A stretch of DNA of 64,000 bases from Gnetum montanum (Eukaryota > Streptophyta > Gnetopsida > Gnetales > Gnetaceae), in NCBI GenBank assembly GCA_015680685.1, contig MNCI01026467.1:68121-132120 (forward strand). Reading direction: 5' to 3'. A program made the translations under genes and the position numbers. The notes under the pieces were generated by a model, which did no database searches, had not been told where the DNA came from, and was given only the letters and a program-made list of their open reading frames with translations. Below, piece by piece: positions 13,112-23,143 of this stretch; position 1 is the first letter of the stretch; every line of letters begins with the position of its first letter.

Positions 13112-13560
13112 AGCGTAAGGATGCGTAAACACTATTCACAGCGTAAAATACTATTCACTACGTAAAACACTATTCATCGCATGAATACTATTCACTGCGC
13201 AAAAAACTATTCACCACACTATTCATCGAAGTTTCAGAAAATTCCAGAAAAGTTTCAGAAAATGGCAGAAGATCCTTAGCATCAGCAACTTCTGGAAAAT
13301 CAAAATTCAAGCCTTAAATGAGGTGTTTTCGGTTGATTACGTTGTGGCTAACTTTCTTACACTGCATAGCGTAAGGATGCATAAACACTATTCACAGCGT
13401 AAGACACTATTCATCGCGTGAATACTATTCACTGCGTAAAACACTATTCATCGTGTGAACACTATTCACTGCGTAAAACACTATTCACTGCGTAAAATAC
13501 TATTCATCGTGTGAACACTATTCACTGCGTAACACACTATTCATCACGTGAATACTATTC
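13112..13560 (+). repeat. Tandem array of ACTATTCA / GCGTAAA units in U3
   Basis: Units of about 17-20 bases alternate: CACTATTCACTGCGTAAAA and TACTATTCATCGCGTGAA, interrupted once by the duplicated block near 13200-13400. The pair forms near-palindromes such as TATTCATCGCGTGAATA. The array lies several hundred bases upstream of the TATA box. A homologous array of different copy number lies at 20815-21060. Confidence 0.85.
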
Positions 13561-14004
13561 ATCAACTTCCAAAAAATTTCAGAAATATTTCAGAAGATGG
13601 CAGAGAATTATCAGCATTAGCAACTTTCAGAACATTCCAGAAAATTTCAGAAAGACTAAGGAATAAAGAAGTTTCACGCAAATGGGGGTCAAATTTCTCT
13701 TGTTGTACATTTCATTGTAAATTGACATGTGTGGGCATGTTAGGCCCTCATGTTTAAATTAAATGTACTTCCATGGGCTTGAATAGCCCATAAATTGTAA
13801 AAAACAATGTACCTGGTCAAGAATGTAGTTTGTCGACACACATCCAATTCATCCACAACTGTCTGACACATATCCAACTCTCGCTAGCATGCATCCAACC
13901 CAAGCACAACTGTCCATTGGACACATGTTACTAGTTCCACTTTCCTCTCATCTCTTAGCCATTGATTCCATTCTGAAATTCTATGCTGGAGCACGGCCCA
14001 ACCC

Positions 14005-14011
14005 TATAAAT
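14005..14011 (+). promoter_or_regulatory. TATA box of element B 5' LTR
   Basis: TATAAAT in the context CCCTATAAATACCCTG, same as at 21500-21506 in the 3' LTR. Transcription would start about 30 bases on, just at the edge of the assembly gap. Confidence 0.7.
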
Positions 14012-14032
14012 ACCCTGTCAATTCACATAAAT

Positions 14033-14588
14033 NNNNNNNNNNNNNNNNNNNNNNNNNNNNNNNNNNNNNNNNNNNNNNNNNNNNNNNNNNNNNNNNNNNN
14101 NNNNNNNNNNNNNNNNNNNNNNNNNNNNNNNNNNNNNNNNNNNNNNNNNNNNNNNNNNNNNNNNNNNNNNNNNNNNNNNNNNNNNNNNNNNNNNNNNNNN
14201 NNNNNNNNNNNNNNNNNNNNNNNNNNNNNNNNNNNNNNNNNNNNNNNNNNNNNNNNNNNNNNNNNNNNNNNNNNNNNNNNNNNNNNNNNNNNNNNNNNNN
14301 NNNNNNNNNNNNNNNNNNNNNNNNNNNNNNNNNNNNNNNNNNNNNNNNNNNNNNNNNNNNNNNNNNNNNNNNNNNNNNNNNNNNNNNNNNNNNNNNNNNN
14401 NNNNNNNNNNNNNNNNNNNNNNNNNNNNNNNNNNNNNNNNNNNNNNNNNNNNNNNNNNNNNNNNNNNNNNNNNNNNNNNNNNNNNNNNNNNNNNNNNNNN
14501 NNNNNNNNNNNNNNNNNNNNNNNNNNNNNNNNNNNNNNNNNNNNNNNNNNNNNNNNNNNNNNNNNNNNNNNNNNNNNNNNNNNNNNNN
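14033..14588. other. Assembly gap (556 N)
   Basis: The run of N begins inside B's 5' LTR, right after CACATAAAT, and ends inside the gag N-terminal coding region. It must hide the rest of the LTR, the PBS, the leader and the gag start. Confidence 0.95.
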
Positions 14589-14741
14589 GTTATTGAACAC
14601 ATAAATCCTCAAGGCCCTACACGCCAATCCCTCAGGCTACAAGGCAAAGTCCCTATTCACGCAACTCTTACACCCGAACAATATAATTTTATCTGTGTCA
14701 AGATCCAAGCCAACCTACCCATTGATCATATAGAGAGGTAA
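14589..14741 (+). pseudogene. Element B gag N-terminal segment
   Basis: The visible 50 residues contain RQSLRLQGK, then TPEQYNFICVKIQANLPID, ending at a TAA stop. Element C has the matching segment (RRSLRLQGR ... QDQYNFICMKIQADLAVD) at the start of its gag region, where the complete small ORF is 81 codons. The start codon lies in the gap. The stop separates this segment from the main gag frame that resumes about ten bases on. Function is unknown; it is most likely the amino end of Gag. Confidence 0.65.
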
Positions 14742-14749
14742 GCTAAGTG

Positions 14750-16915
14750 AGAATATGAATTCATCCATAAAGAAGGACATGAGTTTATCCCTTCAGCTTT
14801 TGACATAATTCCACTATCTGAAAACCATCATAAACTCATATCCCAACTTCTTATGACTAGAAGTCAAGCCTTACAACTACCTCCCATAGAGCCTCAAGAC
14901 GAAGAAGATGACTTTGCAACCCAATTTGAACATGGAGAATCATATCATACTGTTAGCTCCCATGCCTATACAAACCTATTATCCCATCCTTTCCTAGAAG
15001 AAACTATGTTTCCTTCTTCATCCACAAACATTCAAGCACCTGTTTCCCATTCCATCCCTATCTTCTCCATGCTCAATAACATTCACTCTGATGCATCCAC
15101 TTCCATCATTCCTCCACTAGTACAGTCCCAACAACTCCCCAAACCAACACAGGGTCAATCCTCCAACCTCAAGTAATTGGAATACCATCAGTCATACTAG
15201 CTTCCACATCCACCCATTACATACCCCAGATGCAAATTCATAGGGCACCATTAATTACTCCTACCCAACATGTTCAAGGTGTTGCCTCACAACATGTGGC
15301 TGGGCAATGGGTTACACCAGTAGTCTCAGTCCCGAATACCATCCCACCACAACAAATGTTAGCCCAAAAACTTGCTTTTTCACACACAATGCAACAATTA
15401 AACCATTATCATCCACAATCAACTCAATCCATTGGTTTGCCTACTGCCCAAGAATGGGTAGACACACAAAAAATGGTGCACTCATTGGCAGAAGAATTAA
15501 AACGCCTTAAAACTTTCAACAATGAGGAAGTCAAGGTACTAGATTTCTATCAAGATGACCCAATTGACCCCTTAGTTATACCCTTGACCTTGCCAAAAGG
15601 AGTCTCATTACCTCAACTGACCAAGTACAATGGAGAAGGGGACCTAGATGCCCACCTAGTGACATTTATAACTGAAAGCCTTTTACTTCAAGCATGGCCC
15701 CATGTAGTTTTGCGAGTGTTTGCAATGTCCTTAACCGGAAAAGCCTTAGACTGGTACCGATCTTTACCCCGTAGCTCCATATCTTCTTTAGAGAATTTGC
15801 TGCATCAGTTTGTCACCCGTTTCAAGTACAATTTGAAACCTGAAGCCACATTAGATAGCTTGATTCAAATTAAACAAGCACCTTTAGAGCCAACACAGAA
15901 ATTTATCCAAAGGTGGAGTGCAACCTTAAAAAAACTTCATGAACCTATCCCCGAAACATATTTACTCACTATCCTCAAATCAATGGTGAATGACTTTATT
16001 AAGTCAAAACTTTACTACTTGAAAGCCCGCACATTGAGCCAAGAATTCATACAAATCAAAGACATAGAAGAAGCGGCACAAACAAGTAATGACCCAGCCT
16101 ACTTAGCCTTTAGAAGCTAATACATAAAGAAAGATAAATCCAAAACAATGGTAGCAGCAGTGGCTGAGGGAAAACAACCCACTATCCCAAACAACTATGA
16201 AAGAACAGCACCCACTCATACACCTGAAAGTTCCTCAAATAGAAACAACAACATAGGTCATGCATGTACCTTCGAAAGGAAAGACCCTACTCAATACACA
16301 CCATTACCCATGAAGCCTTCACAACTACTTGATCAACTTTTGAAGGCTGGGCTAATTCAACACAAACAAATGTCGCTTGCGGCCTCACAAAGACATGATC
16401 ACTTTTGCGAATTGGCCAAAAACCCAGCCTTAGCAACATCCAACGAACCTCCCAACCCAAAAGGCTTTAGGTTGGATAGGTTTTGTGAATATCATCAACG
16501 GTGTGGTCATGGGACTGATTACTACTTTGCATTAAAACAAGACATACAACGCATGATAGATGGGGGTGAAGTGGTATTTGATGAGACAAATCCATTAAGG
16601 CCCCAAAACCAATCCATGGGGGTCTACAAAGATCCTTTTAATACCAAAACCAACGATGCCCCATATGTGATTAATACTATCCATATGGAAAATAGACAAG
16701 ACATTCCGCGAAGACCTTTTGTAATTCGGAGGCCTTCAGAAAACACACCTACCCCAACATCTCCTCAAACCCCTTTTACCACACGCACGTCCCCCACACC
16801 ATCAAAACCATTCATCATCCGCATACCTCCTTCGGTTGCCACCACAACAAACATACCATCTGAAAACCGACCCATTCCCTTTGTGGTCCAGGTGCCAAAA
16901 CACCCTGGCACATAA
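14750..16915 (+). pseudogene. Element B Gag (capsid and zinc-knuckle region)
   Basis: Gag forms the virus-like particle that packages the element RNA. The frame starts near EFIPSAFDIIPL, is broken by a stop at 15174-15176, resumes by 15230-16120, has another stop, and continues 16148-16915. The retrotransposon gag core is clear: ALDWYRSLPRSSISSLENLL followed by FVTRFKYNLKPEATLDSL and FIQRWSATL. A zinc-binding motif of Tat type follows (FCEYHQRCGHGTDYYFALK, about 16477-16533), with the final Cys replaced by Tyr. Proline/threonine-rich repeats built on PFVIRxP close it. Element C has the same order. Only two stops and the knuckle change break it. Confidence 0.85.
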
Positions 16916-16939
16916 CCCACCTCCACTTCTTGATGACCT

Positions 16940-18193
16940 TTGCGAGAACGTCTTGCCGATAGGCTAATAAGAGAGTGCTTAGAAAAAGAAAAAAAAGAGT
17001 GCATGGAGAGAGAAAACCATGGACATGAATTAGGACTACCAAAGCCTACACCGCTAAGCATCATTCCCATAAGTTTGTCCGTTAATGAGCCTAGTACAAG
17101 TCACCAAAACCAAGATGAAGTCACAAGTCATATCCCAAACCCAACATTCTCAGCTACTAACGTAAAAACCCCTCCACGAGAAATACGAATGTTAGGTCAA
17201 ATGCACCAAATCTCTATGGATAAGAATGTCCCAAATGGTAAAGACCTAGCAAATGTGTTGACCCAGGTCACACAAGCCTTAAAACAAAAGAATACTTCTT
17301 TAAGTTTGTATGACCTAGTAATGACTTCACTAGTACATCGAGAGGCTCTCGTACGGATGCTAACTTTAATTCCTGTTAGTGAGGATCTTTCTGCAAATGA
17401 ACCATCCATTTATGCAGTATTATCCTGACAACTTCAGGAATTAAAGACCACATCCTTAGAATTCCATGTTAAGGACATTAAGCTAGATGAGAAAATAAGG
17501 GAAATCACCATAGCCCCTATGTTCATAACAATACAGGTTGATCATTTCAAAATACGTAGGGTGCATGTCGATGATGGTGTAGCAAAAAATTTAATACCTT
17601 TTTCCATCATTGAAAAATTGGGACTCACTGAACAAATACAACCTACAACAACCTCTTTCTTGAGATCCTTCAGTGGTTCCCGTGTGGGAGTGAAAGGAAT
17701 GGTTACCTTAGATTTCATAGCCGGAGACCAATTCCCTACATCAGCTGAATTCATAGTGATTGATGAAATGCCAAGGTTTAATCTGATCCTAGGACGTCCT
17801 TGGCTAGCTCAACTTAAAGCTGTATCTTCACCAATCCATCAGGAGATACATCTACCTTACGAGGGTGGTGAGATCATCATACATGGGGATACAACACCGT
17901 CAATCATTTCCTCACACCTTGAGGTAGGTCAAGGTTTAGAAATTGAGTTCATTAAGCCTAAACAAGAAACCATGGACATACATCAAAATGTGAACCCAAC
18001 ATTGATTCACAACCCAACTAGCACTAAAGAAACACAAGAAGACACAGACATAGGAGCCATTCCTGCTGATATCTCTTGGTCGGAACTACCCTTTGACATC
18101 ACTGATGAAGGGGAAGGTGAATATAAAATCATACCCATACACCCAGCCCCATATGTTAAGCTACAAAAGATCAAGAGGAAACTCAACAACTAG
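16940..18193 (+). pseudogene. Element B protease region
   Basis: A linker (16940-17428) rich in Glu/Lys is followed after one stop by a retropepsin-like domain (17519-18193). It has VHVDDGVAKNLIP where the catalytic Asp-Ser/Thr-Gly is expected, and NLILGRPWL as the second conserved loop. Retropepsins act as dimers to cut Gag. Element C has the same Asp-Asp-Gly, so this is a lineage feature rather than recent decay. The domain is followed by an acidic tail (SWSELPFDITDEGEGEY) also found in C. No RT follows. Confidence 0.8.
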
Positions 18194-18800
18194 AACGAAT
18201 GATACAAACTGTCTGAAATGACGTTAAACTACAAATCATCCGAAATGACATTAAACTACGAATCGTCCAAAATGACATTAAACTACAAATCGTCTGAAAT
18301 GACATTAAACTAGAAACTGTCCGAAATGACGTTAAACTATGACACGTCCGCAATGACATTAAACTAGCCACGGTTAGAAATGGCCGGTTCCATTTAAAAC
18401 GTCTTGAAAACGTTACTACCTTTGGCCCACCATGGCATAAAACTGGTAATCCTTTCTTTAACAGATGCAACAGTCCATCAAAACTTTAAACTGATGTACC
18501 AAGCCCGAAATGGCTTTAAAATAGAGCCAACAAATTACAGATTTACAAACTCCTGTCATCTTACATTGAATTTTCGCTTACAAGTTACAACTTATGATTT
18601 AGATTCTTGCATGGTCGTTGCTTTCTTTTCCAAGTATTTACCTTACATCTTGCTTTACACTTTAGAAATTTATGTTACATTTAGTTGCACACATATACTC
18701 TAGAAAACAAAGAAAAAAAATTAAAAAAAACCATAAAACTACAAAAATACATGGCTCGAAAAGGCCTTAAACTAGCTTACGGCCCGAAACCGCCTAAAAC
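18194..18800 (+). repeat. Short interspersed repeats after protease (TAAACTA units)
   Basis: About eight units of GTCCGAAATGACATTAAACTA-type lie in 18194-18370, then looser GGCCCGAAATGGCTTTAAA and GGCTCGAAAAGGCCTTAAACTA units to 18800. Element C has related units after its protease (43590-43780), after the antisense gene (38520-38710) and before its 3' end. Confidence 0.75.
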
Positions 18801-18959
18801 TATCATTTTTTACATTGCTTTTCTTTCATTCATACATTCTAACTCTATGTACGGCAGGTATCGCTTGATGTTGTTTTCTTCCTAGTTGATTTTTTTTGTA
18901 GGATCTTGCAGGCATGTAGCATGACCATGCATGCAGCATCACACTTTACACAAGCAAGG

Positions 18960-19290
18960 TAAGCATTAGTCCGTTATGACTATAAACTAGCACAGACAGT
19001 CCTGGATCATGACTTAAAACTGATACCACAGAACAGTCCTAGATCATGACTTAAAACTGATACTATAGAATTCTGTCCGGTATGACACTAAACTGCTACA
19101 TCCGTCTGCCATGACATGAAACTAGCATCCAGAGTCCACTAAGACTATAAACTAGTTTGCCTCTTCATAGTCCGTCATGACTATAAACTAGAAATGCACC
19201 GTCCACTGCAACACTAAACTGGCACCATCCAAGGGGTTATGATGTGAAACTAATCCACAACAGTCCGCTAAGACTATAAACTAGCGACAT
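18960..19290 (+). repeat. Second block of TAAACTAG units
   Basis: Repeated GTCCGTTATGACTATAAACTAG and GATCATGACTTAAAACTGATACC units. The same two unit types are found, inverted, in element C at 34600-34940, placing this block at the pol-distal side of the region that in C holds pol. Confidence 0.75.
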
Positions 19291-19516
19291 CATTGATGAC
19301 CAGGAAAAATTGGAAAAGATCTGTTATTGCAGTTGGCTGTTTCTGTTCCACAAAGACTTGTTGCATGATTCATCCCATGGGGCCTAATGAAACTGATGCT
19401 GTTCATGATTCTGTTTGCTTTGAAAGCCGCACGTGGTGACTCTATCTCCTTGTTTAAAGTGTTTAGCTGATTGTTTCAATTATGGTTTTCTTGTCTTCTT
19501 GGAGTTGTGTTTGCAG

Positions 19517-19568
19517 GATGACACTTCTGAGGCATTCGTGCATAGATGCACTTCATCATGACGACAAG
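19517..19568 (+). other. Conserved 52-nt block with splice-like borders
   Basis: The block GATGACACTTCTGAGG...GACGACAAG is preceded by TGTTTGCAG and followed by GTATCA, i.e. an acceptor-like and a donor-like border. Element C has a 52-nt counterpart on the minus strand (34399-34348) with TGTTTGTAG before it; its donor side reads ATGGGA. Role unknown. Confidence 0.4.
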
Positions 19569-20381
19569 GTATCATATTTTTCCTAACGCACGCGACTGGG
19601 TTAATCAATTCGTTCATAAGTACATTCCCGACTGCTGATACATTCCCTATTCCCCATCATGATTCTTTATCCTATCCAATTATATCCCCTTGATACATTC
19701 TGCTCACCACAAAACTCTTGATACACTGTTGCACATTGTAGCTCTCTAAGCAGCTGCAACGCAAAACACAATACACAATGCATGACATAAAATGCAAGTG
19801 CTCAAATATGAGCACGGCACAAAAAAAAAAGCTCTTTCAAAACGACAAAAAAAAAGGTCAAAGAGCAAAATGAACGGAAAAAGTCTTCAAGACCCCGTTG
19901 ACATCATAAGACTATTAGCCATTCCGATACAAGCCCCAGGCGAGAAGGCAATTGTCTTGAAAAATAGTTACACTTGTGTCTCAAAGAGACCATGTTACAC
20001 ATCATCGCGTAGCTTTGGCTGTTTACAACGGGCCCCGCAAATACTGTATAAGAGTCCCGTTTCTCCAAAGAACGTACCTCATATGTCTTGGTTCTGAGTC
20101 TAATGAAGACCTGGTTCTTGATAAGGACCAATGACATGACTTATGCACAAGAAAGCATTTCTCTCCCACAAATCCCAGTAGTAATCATAGCCCTTAACCT
20201 CCTAGCCTCCCTGGTTATAACCAATTCCCTTGCATCTTGAACCACATTTCCTCAATCCCATGTACTTTTGAAAATGGTGCGATAATATCCGGCCAAGGGC
20301 TGATGATTAATGTTTGATGCTTTGTTGTTCATGGTGTTTTGCACTTCTTTGTCGATGCCTCTCGGGTGGATTCCTCTAAGC
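19569..20381 (+). other. Element B 3' non-coding region
   Basis: No open frame with family resemblance. Parts match element C's minus strand between about 34347 and 33581 (for example TACATTCCCTATTCCCC), ending in the shared PPT. It is the untranslated tail of the element. Confidence 0.6.
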
Positions 20382-20400
20382 GTCAACAAAGAGGGGCCAA
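20382..20400 (+). other. Element B polypurine tract
   Basis: CGTCAACAAAGAGGGGCCAA directly precedes the 3' LTR. Element C has the same tract in inverted orientation at 33560-33580. Confidence 0.85.
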
Positions 20401-22081
20401 TGAAACACCACAAAAATTTTAGCAACACTTCCAGACAACTTTAGAGCCTTTGAAATGGCTCCAAGTAGCCCACCATGGAGCAAGCAAGGTCCCCCTGGGG
20501 TCCACAGATCACGACGACAAGTCTCGGTATCAAGAATCATCCATTTCAAGGTCAAAAAGTCCAATTTTTGCTAAGTACAATGCGCTTGCACTGTGTTTAT
20601 GCTGCACAACGTAAGGATTAGCGTCGCCAATGTTTGGGGCCCCAAAACTGAGTCAAAACATGCCGAAACTAAGCATAAGGACCCCCAATGACCTTTGCCA
20701 AGGTCCCCAGCAGCTCCCAACCTTCAAAAAATCAAGATTCGGGCCTTAAATGAGGTGTTTTCGGTTGATTACGCTGTGGCTACACTTTCTTACGCTGCAT
20801 AGCGTAAGGATGCGTAAACACTATTCACAGCGTAAAATACTATTCACTGCGTAAAATACTATTCATCGCGTGAATACTATTCACTGCGTAAAATACTATT
20901 CATCGCGTGAACACTATTCACAGCGTAAAATACTATTCACTACGTGAATACTATTCATCGCGTGAACACTATTCACTGCATAAAACACTATTCACTATTC
21001 ATCATGTGAATACTATTCACTGCGTAAAATACTATTCATCGCGTGAATACTATTCATCAACTTCCAGAAAATTTCAGAAATATTTCAGAAGATGGCAGAG
21101 AATTATTAGCATTAGCAACTTTCAGAACATTCCAGAAAATTTCAGAAAGACTCAGGAACAAAGAAGTTTCACGCAAACGGGGGTCAAATTTCTCTTGTTG
21201 TACATTTCATTATAAATCGATATGTGTGGGCATGTTAGGCCCTCATGTTTAAATTAAATGTACTTCCATGGGCTTGAATAGCCCATAAATTGTAAACAAC
21301 GATGTACCTGGTCAAGAATGTAGTTTGTCGACACACATCCAACTCATGCACAACTATCCGACACATATCCAACTCTCACCAACATGCATCCAACCCAAGC
21401 ACAACTGTCCATTGGACACATGTTACCAGATCCACTTTCCTCTCATCTCTTAGCCGTTGATTCCATTCTGAAATTCTGTGCCGGAGCATGGCCCAACCCT
21501 ATAAATACCCTGTCAATTCACATAAATGGGGGAGAGGGCAATTTGAGAGATTAGCAATTCTGAAAAGGACAAAATCTGCAATCCTTGGGCACTCGGCACA
21601 CCTGACTATTTGCATCCAATTATTTCTCACGTTCATCACATCGCATCATCACATCATCACTTCAGACATCATCCCGGGGCTTAGTGCTTGACCTGTCATC
21701 CACACATGCAACTACACTTTGACCGGTGCATACCTTTTTATTAAACAATACATACATTATTTACTTCGGTTTATGCTTTGTTTACAATATAGCTCGGTTT
21801 GTGCTTTATTTATAATTCAGTACGCTCTGTTTACATTTTTGTGTCATTGTTTGCATTCCATTTACATCCTGTTTACATTGTTCACGATAACCCCAGCGTT
21901 AGCCGTAGCTTACGCTCGGGGAAGTCCTTGGTTGAATTGCGTGCAAACCATCCAAGGCACTCTGCCTTCGTTTCCTTTTCTAACTTACCCTCAAGCGAAG
22001 GTAGAATCAGCTGTGGCTGCCCAACAATCTTTTGGTGTCTATTTCCATTCCAGTGTCACACTGATGATTTAGGTTAGTACA
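20401..22081 (+). repeat. Element B 3' LTR
   Basis: Complete LTR of 1681 bases, TGAAACACC to TTAGTACA, with the GCGTAAA/ACTATTCA array (20815-21060), TATA box (21500-21506), and a 3' section (about 21890-22081) homologous to the ends of the LTRs of C and E. Confidence 0.92.
21500..21506 (+). promoter_or_regulatory. TATA box of element B 3' LTR
   Basis: CCCTATAAATACCC, identical to the 5' LTR and close to ACATATAAATACCC in solo LTR E (about 51638-51651). Confidence 0.7.
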
Positions 22082-22467
22082 ATGATTGGCCACATCGAAG
22101 AGTGTTGCAGTTGGAGCCTCACTTCTTTTGGCGCATTGTTGAGGAATGGTCCAAAATTTAGCTCTTAAAGGACCATTCACTGCATCTCACATGGCGTGAT
22201 AGCATCAAGGTAGGCTTGGGTCAGGGTGACATCAAGCCGTGGTGCTATCCCAGGAGTCTCATCCCCTTGTGATTGCTCACTGGGAATCTCCTCTTTAGGA
22301 ATCTGATGGACAGATTCCACGTCAGGTCCTTCGTGAAGAGGGCCAATTGCATGAGAGCCCTCTGCATGCTCTAGCAGTTGCATTCCTCATCCCCTTCTCG
22401 TGTGTGGGTGCTTGTCCCTTGGTTTTGATGGTCCTTCATCCCTTGCATGCCTTGGTTTGGGTGCCAT
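22082..22467 (-). pseudogene. Element A third ORF, upstream part
   Basis: An ATG at 22467 opens MAPKPRHARDEGPS, a basic start typical of plant retroelement accessory ORFs. After one stop (22389-22387) the frame continues as an acidic, Glu/Pro-rich segment to the B insertion point, beyond which it resumes at 12706. The join across B was recognised from the ATGAT TSD and not by restoring a protein. Function unknown. Confidence 0.55.
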
Positions 22468-22935
22468 TTGCAATCAAACATAACCTCCCGTTAGACTGTG
22501 CATAAGTAGCTGAAGATGGTCCTTATACACTTTCTCAGTTTGACCAAGTTATGTTGTTGGCATAAGCATTCCTTTAGTTCTCCCATAGTTTTAATTTATG
22601 GGTTAGAGCCAAAATTTTCATAATTAACTAGTTAATTAATTAATTACACATAGGCATCATCCCCCCCCCCCTCCCCCACAACTGAGAGCATACCTCTGGT
22701 TGCTTAAAAGGGGAAGGATTGGTTGATGCGGACACGCAATGGAATGTAGGTGCGTTGGGAAGGGTTAGGCAAAAAAAATGGTAAAATCTCCCCTTAATTT
22801 GGATTCCAAATGATGAAAATTTCAAAGTGCAGTGGGTGTATATATAGGGGTTAAGTGTTGTGTCGACAGGGCCGCGTATATGTAGGGGGCTGTGTATACG
22901 GGGCCCCGTATATGCAAGGATATTCACCTGTTGAC
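22468..22935. other. Element A spacer with oligo-C/G tract and palindrome
   Basis: At about 22650-22680 the plus strand reads CATCATCC, a run of C, then CTCCCCCACAACTGAGAG. This resembles A's LTR/PPT junction at 10046-10067 (CATCATACCCCCACAACTGAG), i.e. an internal copy of the PPT. A perfect 18-bp palindrome TATACGGGGCCCCGTATA sits at 22895-22912, and TATATATA at about 22842-22849 could act as a TATA box on either strand. Confidence 0.5.
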
Positions 22936-23020
22936 TAGCATTGACCAACCCAGAAAAAGCCCAAAATGATGAATTTGAAATGCCAAATTGGGGTGGTTGA
23001 AGCACATGAGAGGCCCAGTC

Positions 23021-23143
23021 ATGGCTGAGGACAGGAGGAGGGGAACTAGGGCTCGAAAAAAAGTCAAAAATAGGAGAACGGGACTCAAAAAGAACTCTGC
23101 GGGGAAGAAATCGAACGATGGGACCCAGAAACTAGTCAACTAA
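23021..23143 (+). CDS. Small basic ORF antisense to element A (40 aa), doubtful
   Basis: ATG at 23021 opens a 40-residue frame very rich in Arg and Lys (starts MAEDRRRGTRARKKVKNRR) lying about 170 bases downstream of the TATATATA at 22842. It is on the strand opposite to A's genes. No relative is known to me. The basic composition could simply reflect purine-rich DNA. I list it because position and composition are unusual; expression is unproven. Confidence 0.15.
   Translation: MAEDRRRGTRARKKVKNRRTGLKKNSAGKKSNDGTQKLVN

Larger units (their letters stand above)
12712..14032 (+). repeat. Element B 5' LTR (end lost in gap)
   Basis: Aligns with 20401-21527 but is about 190 bases longer. The block from CTTCAAAAAATCAAGATTC through GCGTAAGGATGCGTAAACAC (about 13034) recurs at about 13293 and is single in the 3' LTR (about 20722). 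A TATA box (CCCTATAAATACCC, 14002-14015) matches the one in the 3' LTR. The last 554 bases expected from the 3' LTR fall in the N gap. Confidence 0.9.
12712..22081 (+). mobile_element. Element B: Tat-like LTR element with gag and PR but no pol
   Basis: LTRs begin TGAAACACCACAAAATTTTAGC at 12712 and 20401; the right LTR ends TTAGTACA at 22081. A perfect ATGAT TSD (12707-12711 and 22082-22086) proves a single insertion, into element A's third ORF. The interior has gag (14589-16915), linker and protease (16940-18193), then 2.2 kb of non-coding repeats and a PPT. Nothing resembling RT, RNase H or IN is present, so it would need enzymes in trans. Element C shares its LTR ends, PPT, gag and PR and is the obvious type of helper. 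Gag and PR frames are only lightly damaged. Confidence 0.9.

Noticed and set aside
13112-13560. CRISPR-like repeat array
   Set aside because: Units are adjacent or share near-identical spacers, lie inside an LTR pair, and the DNA is a plant genome.
13889-14627. Open frames spanning the gap at 14033-14588
   Set aside because: They consist mostly of unknown residues from N bases.
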